A stretch of DNA of 64,000 nucleotides from Paenibacillus lupini (GTDB lineage Bacteria > Bacillota > Bacilli > Paenibacillales > Paenibacillaceae). The stretch is taken from NCBI RefSeq assembly GCF_011761355.1, contig NZ_JAASRW010000003.1, positions 269,091 to 333,090 of the forward strand. Reading direction: 5' to 3'. The notes under the pieces were generated by a model, which made no database searches, was not told the DNA's origin, and saw only the letters and a program-made list of their open reading frames with translations. The position numbers and the translations under genes are program-made. This document shows, in pieces, positions 35,301-42,653 of this stretch (positions are counted from its first letter, which is position 1; each line of letters begins with the position of its first letter).

Positions 35301-36158
35301 GATCAGAGGCAGGCTAAGTTTAATGATTGGGACATCGGTGCGCTTGAGACGGCAGCAGCGGCAGACTCGAATGACAAAGTGCGAATTCTGCTGGCAGAGG
35401 ATAATCATATTAATCAGTTGGTTGCGATTGAGATGCTGAAGGAGCGGGGCTTCGAGATTGGGCTTGCTGAGAACGGCCGGGAAGTGCTGGAGAAGCTGGA
35501 GCAAGAGAACTGGCAGCTGCTGCTGATGGATATTCATATGCCGGAGATGGATGGCATGGAGGCTACGAAGCTTATTCGAGCGGATTCCAAATACGATCAG
35601 CTGCCTATCATTGCAGTAACAGCCAACTCCCTTCGAGCGGATCATGAGCATTATCTGCAGCTTGGTATGAATGGCGTAGTAACCAAACCTCTTGATTCCG
35701 AGCAGCTGTATCTGGCTATCACGAATCTGTTAACTAAGAAGAAGTTTCCTGTTTTGCAGGATACATCATGGCGTAAGGAAGGCAATCCGCTGCCGATTCT
35801 GCCAGGTATTCAGATCGAGACGGCACTTGCTAGAGTAAGCGGCAAAATATCCATTCTGCGGCATATGCTCGACCATTTCGAGAAGGATTACGCGGATTTT
35901 GCAGATAAGCTTATTCATGAACTGGAGAATGGTCAGTATGTGGCGGCTAAACGAATGATTCATACCCTTATGGGAGCAGCGAGCCATTTGTCAGCTAATG
36001 ATGTGGTACAGGCAGCAGCGTTGCTAAATGAGATTTTGAAGCGGGAGGATGAGCAAGAGGATTGGCGGACAGCTGCAGAACAGCTGAAGCAGGAACTAGG
36101 GACTGTAATAGCTGGGCTACAGAATAAAGCGATTTCACAATTCGACAGTTTCTCCTAA
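32325..36158 (+). CDS. Hybrid sensor histidine kinase with two receivers and an HPt domain
   Basis: Membrane phosphorelay protein of 1277 residues. Order: helix at about 8-29, extracellular dCache-like sensor (30-280), second helix (283-303), HAMP, two PAS domains (about 365-480 and 490-610), HisKA with MVSHEIRTPLNG (His633), HATPase with DTGIGM and GGTGLGL, a first receiver with a weak pocket but an Asp in LIMLDMEMPD (D924), a full receiver with LLLMDIHMPEMDG (D1069) and a carboxy-terminal HPt with MIHTLMGAASHL (H1213). Such proteins pass phosphate His-Asp-His to a separate regulator. GTG start follows AGGAGGG. The PhoB-type regulator about 100 bases downstream is the obvious candidate partner, although HPt output to an OmpR-type regulator is not certain. 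A TATAAT at about 32287 may be its -10 box. Confidence 0.93.
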   Translation: MNNLSLRTKGLLIIVLITFIPLGIAGVINYISIKKEMIHTASERTASRLSVSANYLASWLQIRRAEVVVMSRTDVVRFGSDSDKLKYFRQELFRSDYTYHAIGYIDKDGWGIRTNGEPVDMSGQAFFQGALKGTSTITDLFLPSFDELKQSLIVIPVYDLENKVSGVVYASMPMSTMSPYFFVDKDPSSEFWLYNERGVVLFHSYSTAAGVKLSAGLLNGESGLKLDKLLQPSGKTEVMRGKEKHVLFYMDVDSAAPWHAALEIPKANLNKGLSKVLWWTFATIALSEIVIVILFSLYFNTIINRLKEILIVTKKAADGQFEAEHLSQEPGDEVGKLAESVNGMMEHLKDMFGRLEAIITQNEYSFILLDENYRVTYLNQAAEKLIGYKTEELMGHATPLLFMDPDEIRREAELLSEKLGVHVEPGLEVFKMLRHVKFSYERQWTFVHKDGTKIPVRHFSNGLRDQQGRLTGILGMAYNITEEVRVEKSRNLLLDIIGSAKDLIASIDHNGSVIYINKAGKRMLGLPLNYKPKDYKSYVESSMYVYLIKGSRIAVKSGFWEGEAELLTQTGEKINVSLVIVAHAHENTGEFYFSCIARDITEQKHIQEELIRATKEAEQANAAKSSFLAMVSHEIRTPLNGIIGLSQLMRRTGLSASQKDYMDKLGISSESLLRIINDLLDFSKIEAGKVEVERIAFHPQELLSRLTDQLCIFMGGKEQFEFIFEVPEKLPSSLLGDQMRLEQILLNLCMNAIKFTERGYVKLIMNMVEQGPDGLKLQFTVEDTGIGMTRKQIDKLFVPFTQADGSTTRKYGGTGLGLVIANALVKMMGGRLQVDSEPGIGSRFSFALTFPVLPSAVEEELQISKELVDQPIWIVEDSDEMRLHWSELTESFGLTPVPFSSWGSAREKLRRMGAGTMPKLIMLDMEMPDMYGAETWLEFHKQASAAGVKTIALTTSFGRDELMQMPDSGRPYAILTKPVTRHALFHALSGTLDQRQAKFNDWDIGALETAAAADSNDKVRILLAEDNHINQLVAIEMLKERGFEIGLAENGREVLEKLEQENWQLLLMDIHMPEMDGMEATKLIRADSKYDQLPIIAVTANSLRADHEHYLQLGMNGVVTKPLDSEQLYLAITNLLTKKKFPVLQDTSWRKEGNPLPILPGIQIETALARVSGKISILRHMLDHFEKDYADFADKLIHELENGQYVAAKRMIHTLMGAASHLSANDVVQAAALLNEILKREDEQEDWRTAAEQLKQELGTVIAGLQNKAISQFDSFS

Positions 36159-36175
36159 CATTTTGCTAACATTTT
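36155..36175 (+). promoter_or_regulatory. Tandem CTAACATTTT repeats with 11-base period (PhoB/PhoP-type box)
   Basis: CTAACATTTT at 36155-36164 and 36166-36175, then TTGTTAACC at 36178. Eleven-base-spaced TAACA repeats are the known binding layout of PhoP/PhoB-family regulators. The site lies about 90 bases upstream of the regulator gene and includes the stop codon of the kinase; a TATAGT at about 36200 could be the -10 box. Confidence 0.45.
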
Positions 36176-36262
36176 ATTGTTAACCTTTCTATCCGTATTG
36201 TATAGTAGAGATAGATTTATATTTTTTGACAGGAATCTTCTTTCCCTAAGGGGGTGGCGCCG

Positions 36263-36988
36263 GTGAATAAAGTTTTAGTAATTGAAGATGACGTCATGAT
36301 GAGGGATATGCTGTCGATGTACTTGTCGGAAGAAGGATATTCGGTTAGGCAAGCAGGGACTGCTGAAGAGGGTTTGCGGATCGTTCAGGAGTTTGTTCCT
36401 GATATCGTTCTGCTTGATTTGATGCTTCCCGATCTGGATGGTATGGAGGTTTGCGCTTCTATTCGTGAACGATCGCATGTGCCTATTATGATTTTATCGA
36501 TGAAGAGTGAAGTATCCGAACGCGTTCAAGCTCTGAAAGCGGGAGCAGATGACTATATGTGCAAGCCGTTCAGCATGCACGAAATGACGGCAAGAGTAGA
36601 GGCTTTGATCAGGCGTTCCCACTTTAGTAACGCTGAAATTGCGAGCGCTGAAGAAGTGGTGGAAGCCGACTTTGCACCGATACAACTCGATGCCGAGCGC
36701 AGGATGCTCCTTGTAAGAGGCAAGCTGATTGAGACGACCTTCTCAGAATTTGAGATGATGAAGCTCTTCTTGTCCCACCCGGGTAAGGTGTTCAGCAGAG
36801 AAGAATTAATAAATACGATCCGAGGGTTTGATTCTTTTGTGACGGATAGAGCGATTGACGTTCACATCGTAAACCTTCGTAAAAAAATAGAACAAAATCC
36901 AAGAGAGCCCCGTTTAATTCGTACGGTATGGGGCTTTGGCTACAAGTATACAGCCGATAACATGGATTCTGGTCAGGATCATGATTAA
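36263..36988 (+). CDS. OmpR/PhoB-family response regulator
   Basis: DNA-binding response regulator of 241 residues. The receiver has E8-D9-D10, phospho-acceptor D52 in VLLDLMLPDLDG and Lys in DYMCKPFS. The winged helix ends with VHIVNLRKKIEQN...RTVWGFGYKY, the OmpR recognition region. GTG 36263 is chosen because AAGGGGGTGG lies six bases upstream; GTG 36254 overlaps that site. It is likely the output partner of the preceding hybrid kinase and may bind the 11-base repeats in its own promoter. A terminator separates it from the following gene. Confidence 0.92.
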   Translation: MNKVLVIEDDVMMRDMLSMYLSEEGYSVRQAGTAEEGLRIVQEFVPDIVLLDLMLPDLDGMEVCASIRERSHVPIMILSMKSEVSERVQALKAGADDYMCKPFSMHEMTARVEALIRRSHFSNAEIASAEEVVEADFAPIQLDAERRMLLVRGKLIETTFSEFEMMKLFLSHPGKVFSREELINTIRGFDSFVTDRAIDVHIVNLRKKIEQNPREPRLIRTVWGFGYKYTADNMDSGQDHD

Positions 36989-37001
36989 TGTAAGCGACTG
37001 G

Positions 37002-37034
37002 AAGATCACCTCCGCTGCAAGGTGATCTTTTTTG
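37002..37034 (+). terminator. Rho-independent terminator
   Basis: Stem AAGATCACCT / AGGTGATCTT (37002-37011 and 37020-37029) with a T tract, 13 bases after the regulator stop. Confidence 0.85.
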
Positions 37035-37155
37035 TGTCTATCCGGCGACCGCATGCAAATACCTAACATACTTCTAAAGAACAATCCACTATTTTTCTAA
37101 TACTTATATGGGACTATAGGATTAACAGTTATGATAAAAGGATGGTGTAGCAATC

Positions 37156-38442
37156 GTGCATTTGGCCAGTTTACCTGAACGGCAGGAGGCTTATGCTCAG
37201 CTGGAGGTGGCTTTGAGTCGCGCGCGGGCGTCAGGCCAGCGGCTTGTAGTGGCGTTGATTCAGATCGATCGTTTCTATGGTGTGAATGAGGCTAAAGGCT
37301 TAGAAGCAGGCAATCAAGTACTGGAGAGTATCGGCGGAAGATTAATGCAGGCGGGATCGGATGTAGCATTCGTCTCTTTAATCAGCGGCGATACTTTTCT
37401 AATGGCTAGAGAGATCGGCTATTCGCAGGCGGAATGTGCAGGTGCGGTAGAAGCGATGAAATATGCAGCGCAGTACCCGATTGAGTATGAAGGTACCGAG
37501 CTCAACCTTACGGCAAGTATTGGAACATGCCTGTTTCCGCAAAATGGGCGGACAAGTGAAAGACTGCTTGGTCATGCCGAGACAGCACTTTTCAAATCGC
37601 GGGAGCAGGGCGGCAATCGGATTACCTTTTACAGCGAAGAAGAGACCAAGCAGATGAACCGCTGGCTGGAGATTGGTGCAGCCCTTCGTCCAGCCCTATA
37701 TTTACGCCAGTTCCATTTGAGCTTCCAACCAATCTTTCGCACAGACAGCGGACGGCTTCGCGGCTTTGAGGCGCTGATCAGATGGAATCATCCTGAGCTG
37801 GGTACGATTTGGCCGGCAGAATTTATCCCGATTGCAGAGCAGAACGGACTTATTGTACCGATTGGAGAATGGGTGCTGCAGGAGGCATGCCGGATGCTTG
37901 CTGGGATGCAGGAGTACCGCCAAAAGGAACTGGTTATTTCGGTTAATGTGTCTCATGTTCAGCTAATGGATGGGGCATTCTGCAAAATGTTGTCCCATGT
38001 GCTCAGTGAAGTTGGGATCGAGCCCTCCTCGCTTGAGCTGGAAGTGAAGGAGGACGTCATTCTTCACTTCACAGACAAAACATTATCCGTGCTTAGCCAG
38101 CTGCGAGCATTAGGTGTACGGATTACGTTGGACAATTTCGGGGAAGGGTACGCTTCTCTGGTTAACTTGAAGCAGCTGCCGATTAACAGCGTGAAGATCA
38201 GCAAATCCTTCATTAAGCAGATTGATGTACCTAGTGTAGAGCGTCATATCGTCGAGGCCATGATTGGGCTCCTGCATAAGCTGGAGATCGAAGTGATTGC
38301 AGGCGGCGTTGAATACGAAGAGCAGTACGAGCTGCTGCGTGAGTGGGAATGCGATTTTGTACAAGGCTTCCTGCTTGGTTCTCCAAGCAAGCCGGATCTG
38401 CTGGACATGTCGATCATTCGCAAATCACCACAAACGGCATAA
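37156..38442 (+). CDS. Degenerate GGDEF-EAL protein, probably a non-catalytic cyclic-di-GMP effector
   Basis: Cytoplasmic protein of 428 residues without membrane segments. The GGDEF motif is replaced by SGDTF (77-81). The EAL domain keeps EALIRW (Glu205) but has DN (326-327, LDNFGEGYASL) where active enzymes have DD, and VIAGGVE where they have VIAEGVE, so the general-base Glu is Gly at 383; the EITE block reads EVKE. On family knowledge these losses should abolish cyclization and strongly impair hydrolysis, leaving a possible ligand-binding receptor role. GTG start; AAGGATGG lies 11 bases upstream. It follows the kinase-regulator pair but has its own terminator-bounded unit. Confidence 0.88.
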   Translation: MHLASLPERQEAYAQLEVALSRARASGQRLVVALIQIDRFYGVNEAKGLEAGNQVLESIGGRLMQAGSDVAFVSLISGDTFLMAREIGYSQAECAGAVEAMKYAAQYPIEYEGTELNLTASIGTCLFPQNGRTSERLLGHAETALFKSREQGGNRITFYSEEETKQMNRWLEIGAALRPALYLRQFHLSFQPIFRTDSGRLRGFEALIRWNHPELGTIWPAEFIPIAEQNGLIVPIGEWVLQEACRMLAGMQEYRQKELVISVNVSHVQLMDGAFCKMLSHVLSEVGIEPSSLELEVKEDVILHFTDKTLSVLSQLRALGVRITLDNFGEGYASLVNLKQLPINSVKISKSFIKQIDVPSVERHIVEAMIGLLHKLEIEVIAGGVEYEEQYELLREWECDFVQGFLLGSPSKPDLLDMSIIRKSPQTA

Positions 38443-38464
38443 ACCTTTAAGAGGATTAAATCTA

Positions 38465-38507
38465 AAAGCCCTGAATATCTCGCCTTAGGCGAATATTCAG
38501 GGCTTTC
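38465..38507 (+). terminator. Bidirectional terminator
   Basis: Long stem AAAGCCCTGAATAT / ATATTCAGGGCTTT with an inner CGCC/GGCG pairing, between the GGDEF-EAL gene and the convergent small gene. Confidence 0.85.
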
Positions 38508-38542
38508 GTATTTGCAGGGTCAGGGTATAGGTTTAGTTTGGG

Positions 38543-38761
38543 TTAGCTTACTTCCAGATACAGCTTGGTTCCGTCATTATATTGGAATATCGCAACATCG
38601 CGGACAACCTCTACCTTCGAAATACGTTTCCATTTCTTACGGAAATCGAAGTTCAATTCCATCTCATACAATTTATGATGAAGTTGTTCAACGGAAGCTG
38701 CCTGTTCGTTAACGTAATAAACGGGAACCGAACGGTCTTTGAATGTAATGATTTTCATCAT
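38543..38761 (-). CDS. Small conserved-looking protein of unknown function
   Basis: Protein of 72 residues (MMKIITFKDRSVPVYYVNE...) with mixed charge and an alternating beta-like pattern, ending VAIFQYNDGTKLYLEVS. I do not recognise a family. ATG 38761 is chosen because GGAGG lies about ten bases upstream; a GTG at 38770 is possible but overlaps the ribosome site. It is a single gene ending against the terminator at 38465-38507. Confidence 0.65.
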   Translation of the reverse strand: MMKIITFKDRSVPVYYVNEQAASVEQLHHKLYEMELNFDFRKKWKRISKVEVVRDVAIFQYNDGTKLYLEVS

Positions 38762-38869
38762 ACCATTCACACCTCCACTCGTCTTTTTTTCCAGTTTACT
38801 AGAAACGTTTTAGCCGCTTATAAAATGGTCATAAGGTTATTGTTTAGTTTACTAACAGTTTCTTAACAA

Positions 38870-39070
38870 TTAGCTGCTGCTGTAGCTGCCGTATTTTTTC
38901 TTGTAGTGGCCGTGGCCATGTCCTTGCTGAGGTGGATAATAGTTGCCTTTTTTATAGTCACTGCTGCTGCGGCCGTAGTGTCCATGTCCATAGTTTCCTT
39001 GATGACCATGTTTATTATAATGTTTGCCGGTAACGGAACCGAGGAGTTTTTGTAACAAGTGTCTAATCAC
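38870..39070 (-). CDS. Small Gly/His/Tyr-rich protein
   Basis: Protein of 66 residues. A short amphipathic start (MIRHLLQKLLGSVTGKHY) is followed by repeats rich in Gly, His, Tyr, Ser and Lys (GNYGHGHYGRSSSDYKKG, QQGHGHGHYKKKYGSYSSS). AGGAGG is eight bases before the GTG start, which strongly supports it as a real gene. Low-complexity His/Gly/Tyr proteins of this size are common in spore coats and metal-binding peptides; no function is claimed. The 278 bases between it and the kinase gene hold no other gene. Confidence 0.7.
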   Translation of the reverse strand: MIRHLLQKLLGSVTGKHYNKHGHQGNYGHGHYGRSSSDYKKGNYYPPQQGHGHGHYKKKYGSYSSS

Positions 39071-39348
39071 GTTAATGACCTCCTAAAATGAATTATCATA
39101 CTAGTGGCCGCGTTCAGGCCATCTGTGATGATTCGTACTTCGTAAGCGTGTACCTTTAACCTTTAATTAAGTCTGTTTCGCTCATTTGAAACACTTGAGA
39201 CTTATAAGTTAATACGCATTTGTAAAAAGCAGGTTTCGTTCATCTTCGTCTATTCCGCGTTTGGAATGAGGAACCAAAGGGGATCTGCTCCCGTATGTGA
39301 AGGCAAGGAGGGATTCCTATCTGGTGGAAGCGATGGAAGAATAATTGG

Positions 39349-40152
39349 ATGGACTATCCGCTGAGGCCAGGCGTGGTATGGGCTGGGCAATACCGTATTG
39401 AGCAGTTTCTAGGTATGGGAAGCTATGGACAGACCTACCGCTGTACCGACCTTAAGAATGGTACTGCCGTGCTTCTGAAGCGGGCAAAACCAAGTAAGCG
39501 AGAGATTGGGCGGAGATTGCTAAAGCGGGAAAGTGAAATTCTTCAGCAGCTCAATCATCCACAAATACCGGCTTGGCTGGACTGGGCTGTCCATCGACGG
39601 GAGCAGGCGCTAGTGATGGCTTATGTTGAAGGCGAGGACATGGAGCAGGCCATTCTATTACTGGGAAGAACGTATACCGAGCAAGAAGCAATGCTTCTTA
39701 TTCTTGGTTTGCTGCGTCCCTTACAGCATCTCCATGAAGCGGGTTATGTACACCGCGATGTACGAATCCCTAATGTGCTGTTAAAAAATGATAAGGTACA
39801 CCTGATCGATCTTGGCTTAGCCTGCCGAACAGGTGAGGAAGATCCAAGTAGACGAGAAGGGGAGCCAAGCGGGTTTGCAGACAGCTGGGGACCAATTAAA
39901 TATCGTATGCGTATGCCCGACCCTACTAGTGATTTATATGGGCTTGGCCATATATTCTTGTTTCTCATGTATGCGGGTTATTCGCCGGAAGAAGGCCAGG
40001 AGGAGCGAAGCTGGGAAGAAGAGCTGTCACTTCAGCCTAGGGTGAAAAGCTGGGTAAAAGGATTGTTTGAGAGTAAGTGGCGTACTGCTGTTGAATGTGA
40101 GCAGGAGCTTGCGCATATATTAGCGGATTATTCCGCGGGAAATAACGAATGA
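39349..40152 (+). CDS. Eukaryotic-type Ser/Thr protein kinase
   Basis: Kinase domain protein of at least 267 residues, without extracellular or PASTA domains. Motifs from ATG 39349: glycine loop LGMGSYGQTY, ATP-lysine K44, helix-C Glu in LKRESEIL, HRD in VHRDVRIPN (135-137) and a DLG variant of DFG (154-156). All key catalytic residues are present. The start is doubtful: ATG 39349 has no ribosome site, whereas AAGGAGGG at 39305-39312 is exactly six bases from an in-frame ATC (39319) that would add WWKRWKNNW, a basic/Trp segment. The next gene lies on the opposite strand. Targets are unknown. Confidence 0.88.
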   Translation: MDYPLRPGVVWAGQYRIEQFLGMGSYGQTYRCTDLKNGTAVLLKRAKPSKREIGRRLLKRESEILQQLNHPQIPAWLDWAVHRREQALVMAYVEGEDMEQAILLLGRTYTEQEAMLLILGLLRPLQHLHEAGYVHRDVRIPNVLLKNDKVHLIDLGLACRTGEEDPSRREGEPSGFADSWGPIKYRMRMPDPTSDLYGLGHIFLFLMYAGYSPEEGQEERSWEEELSLQPRVKSWVKGLFESKWRTAVECEQELAHILADYSAGNNE

Positions 40153-40200
40153 AGCTGCAAAATGTCGAATTCTGATGATGTAGCTGAGGGGAGATGGTTA

Positions 40201-40731
40201 CTAATCTGTAGACCTACGGATATAGCTTTCTACTTTATCAACATGCTTACCGTTACCAGCGCCAGCAAGTGAATAGTCCCATACTTTTAACGTAAAGTGG
40301 TCGTTAAACGCAGTATCCAAATCAGTGATAATACGGAACGCATATAGTAGGGCTTGTTCATCCTCACGCCTTATACCGATATATAACAGGTCACGCACGT
40401 TATACAAATCGGTGTGCAGGGCGGTGTCACTGGGTAACTGTGCTATATTGTCAATGCTCGTAACTATACGTCTTAATTCCTCCACGTCAGCGCTATTATA
40501 AAAATCAACCTTTCTTTCCCAACCTATTAAATCATTCAGCGTGGCATATGCATCCGCTATAGCATCACGTACTTCTAACGTCAAATCACTTGCCTTAAGC
40601 TTGGTGTCCGCCGCTACAACCTTATTATTAATGGGATAATACGTATCCTTCGAGTAATTCACACAGGCTATAACCGCCAATATGACAATACCAATAACCA
40701 ATAATTCAACGATGTGCTTTACCGAATTCAT
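40201..40731 (-). CDS. Hypothetical membrane-anchored protein
   Basis: Protein of 176 residues with one amino-terminal helix (about residues 6-25, IVELLVIGIVILAVIACVNY) and an exposed, mostly helical rest (LEVRDAIADAYATLNDLI, DNIAQLPSDTALHTDLYNVRD). Cys at the end of the hydrophobic stretch is not in a convincing lipobox. The gene is visibly more AT-rich, with different codon use from its neighbours (many ATA, TTA, AAT), suggesting recent acquisition. ATG 40731 is used; TTG 40737 is possible. No family recognised. Confidence 0.65.
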   Translation of the reverse strand: MNSVKHIVELLVIGIVILAVIACVNYSKDTYYPINNKVVAADTKLKASDLTLEVRDAIADAYATLNDLIGWERKVDFYNSADVEELRRIVTSIDNIAQLPSDTALHTDLYNVRDLLYIGIRREDEQALLYAFRIITDLDTAFNDHFTLKVWDYSLAGAGNGKHVDKVESYIRRSTD

Positions 40732-40967
40732 TAACAATACCTGCCTTCAGGGTTATTGGTTTTATAGAGCGCAAGTAAAAGAATAGTATCCACTACGACC
40801 AAATATTACCACAAATAGTATGTGCTTTGTATATTCAACCCCAAAGTAAAATAATGAACCATGCCGCGCTTTTTTCTTACGCTAATACGGCTCTTGTCTC
40901 TATCATTATGATTCGTAGATTCATAGGATATAACACGAACATAGTGTGGAGTGAAGGAAGTGGCGGT

Positions 40968-41231
40968 ATGACATGGGAGGATATCATCGATCTCATTGAC
41001 CCCAAATTGATGATTGTTGTGGCAGCCTGCTGGGTGATTGGCTATATGCTGAAGCAGACGCCATTTGTACCGGACTGGACCATTGTGTATGCGGTTACGG
41101 CGGTTGCAATCATCAGCACTTGCTTCATCTTAGGTTTTCATGTTGAGAGCGTGCTGCAGGGTGTATTATGCGGAGCTGTTTCTGTGTATGGAAGCCAGCT
41201 GGTGAAGCAGACGTTTACGAAAAGAAACTAA
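40968..41231 (+). CDS. Phage-holin-like small membrane protein
   Basis: Protein of 87 residues with three hydrophobic segments (LMIVVAACWVIGYML, IVYAVTAVAIISTCFILGF, GVLCGAVSVYGSQLV) and a basic tail, the look of the short holin families in Bacillales (an opening DLIDPKL motif is common to them). GAAGGAAG lies seven bases before ATG 40968; the open frame extends up to 40827 without a ribosome site. No endolysin or other phage gene is near, so it may be a domesticated holin or a structural membrane protein. Confidence 0.7.
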   Translation: MTWEDIIDLIDPKLMIVVAACWVIGYMLKQTPFVPDWTIVYAVTAVAIISTCFILGFHVESVLQGVLCGAVSVYGSQLVKQTFTKRN

Positions 41232-41233
41232 AG

Positions 41234-41273
41234 AAAGGTACAGCTGTCCGTCTGACGGACGGCTGTGCCTTTC
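41234..41273. terminator. Bidirectional terminator between convergent genes
   Basis: Seventeen-base arms AAAGGTACAGCTGTCCG and CGGACGGCTGTGCCTTT with one G-T pair, between the holin-like gene and sodC. Confidence 0.85.
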
Positions 41274-41279
41274 TTATTT

Positions 41280-41840
41280 TTAATGCTGGATAACACCGCA
41301 GGCGATACGGCTGCCGGAGTTACCGGATGGATCGGTTTTGTAATCATCCGCTTTTTCATGGATTACAATCGCAGTGCCAGCGGCTGGGAGCAGGGAGTTT
41401 GGCGCTTCGCTGTCCAGCGATACATTTTTCGAGATAATCTCGGCTGTAACGCTGCCGTCTTTCCCGACCGTAATGTTCGGCAGATCACCGTCGTGGAAGC
41501 CTTGCGGATTATCGAAGCCATGCTGTTTGTTCTTCGGATTCAGGTGCGAGCCTGCCGATTCGAACGTAGGAGCTTCGCATTTGCCGACATTATGGAAGTG
41601 AATGCCGTGAACGCCTGGAGTAAGGCCTTTGGCCTCAATTTTCAGGTGCACGCCGTCCTTTTCCTCTGTCAGTACGACATTGCCGATCTGATTACCCTTC
41701 GTATCGATAAAAGCTGCTTTTGCCTCCATCACGTGACTACGTGTGTGGTGGCCATGCGCCTCATGGGCTGCTGCCATACTTGCGAACCCGCAGCTTGCGA
41801 TCAGGAAGCCAAGCGAGCTGAGCATAATTTGTTTGTTCAT
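41280..41840 (-). CDS. sodC: Exported Cu/Zn superoxide dismutase
   Basis: Secreted protein of 186 residues. The signal peptide is about residues 1-25 (ASMAAA before HEAHGHH). All metal ligands are present: H81 and H83 in GIHFH, H99 in GSHLNP, H107, H116 and D119 in GFHDGDLPN, H161 in VIHEKADDY; C88 and C181 can form the conserved disulfide. It converts extracellular superoxide to H2O2 and O2. A His-rich stretch right after the signal peptide may add metal binding. AAGGAGG is six bases before ATG 41840. It resembles YojM-type proteins of Bacillus, but keeps the full ligand set. Confidence 0.93.
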   Translation of the reverse strand: MNKQIMLSSLGFLIASCGFASMAAAHEAHGHHTRSHVMEAKAAFIDTKGNQIGNVVLTEEKDGVHLKIEAKGLTPGVHGIHFHNVGKCEAPTFESAGSHLNPKNKQHGFDNPQGFHDGDLPNITVGKDGSVTAEIISKNVSLDSEAPNSLLPAAGTAIVIHEKADDYKTDPSGNSGSRIACGVIQH

Positions 41841-42037
41841 GTTATCCTCCTTGGGCGTAATTTCCAAGTTAGCTTTTACCATGAGGATAGGAATTATTCA
41901 TTTTACCCACATAAATGTTTCACTCTATAAATCTATATGTCTATTAAATTTATACGTTTGAACGGTGTCCACTCGTCCATACGTTCTCTCTTAATGCGGA
42001 ATAGTATAAAGCATATCGATCGAGAGGAGTGAAAGTA

Positions 42038-42511
42038 ATGTCTGCTAAATTTAAAGTAAACGTTAAAAATGTAAAACGTAGAACTAAAAAAGGTGCTCGT
42101 ATATCGAACTGTGGTTGTGCTGCGGGGGATCGTGTTGGTGGGGAAATGGATTCCAATCGTGATCATGACTGTCATAGAAGTTCGCGCAGAGATCCGGCTG
42201 TTGCAGGTGTTCAAGATGCGGGTAAAGAGCTTAGCAAAGTATTCGGCAAGCTGAAAGATGAAGAAGTTGCTGAAAGGCTTGTAAGAGCGATTCGTCGTCA
42301 TGATGCTAGAGCCGTCCAACAAATCGTTGGCTGCGACTGCCGCGTTGTTGATTTCTTCCGTACAAGAAATGCTGATTGTGTACGTGTCAGATGCTCCTTT
42401 GGTCCTTATAGAGATGTAGTTGTGTCCTTCGATATTTGCGTAAGACGTGCAGTGGATGATATTAGTGATCGTCAGGATCGTCCGCACCATAACGGCTGCT
42501 GCTGGTTCTAA
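42038..42511 (+). CDS. Cys-rich basic protein of unknown function
   Basis: Protein of 157 residues, strongly basic start (SAKFKVNVKNVKRRTKKG) and paired cysteines (NCGC, GCDC, RCSF, ICVR and a terminal GCCWF). The middle is helical (KELSKVFGKLKDEEVAERLVRAIRRHDARAV is charged and amphipathic over about 100 bases). GAGAGGAG lies nine bases before ATG 42038. No family is recognised. Cysteine pairs and a basic head would suit a spore-coat or metal-binding protein, but that is speculation. A terminator follows, so it is its own unit. Confidence 0.75.
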   Translation: MSAKFKVNVKNVKRRTKKGARISNCGCAAGDRVGGEMDSNRDHDCHRSSRRDPAVAGVQDAGKELSKVFGKLKDEEVAERLVRAIRRHDARAVQQIVGCDCRVVDFFRTRNADCVRVRCSFGPYRDVVVSFDICVRRAVDDISDRQDRPHHNGCCWF

Positions 42512-42524
42512 TGGCAGGAATGAT

Positions 42525-42560
42525 GAAAGGCTGCTCCGTATAACGGGGCAGCCTTTCTTT
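42525..42560 (+). terminator. Rho-independent terminator
   Basis: Stem AAAGGCTGCTCCG / CGGGGCAGCCTTT (one G-T pair), loop TATAA, tail TCTTTTA, after the Cys-rich gene. Confidence 0.82.
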
Positions 42561-42653
42561 TACGTAAATTTGTGCTTTTACACTCATTCATCAGCCTATG
42601 CATACGATATGTAAGATATCGCTTGTAACAAGCAAGCCTGGAGGCGAATGAGC

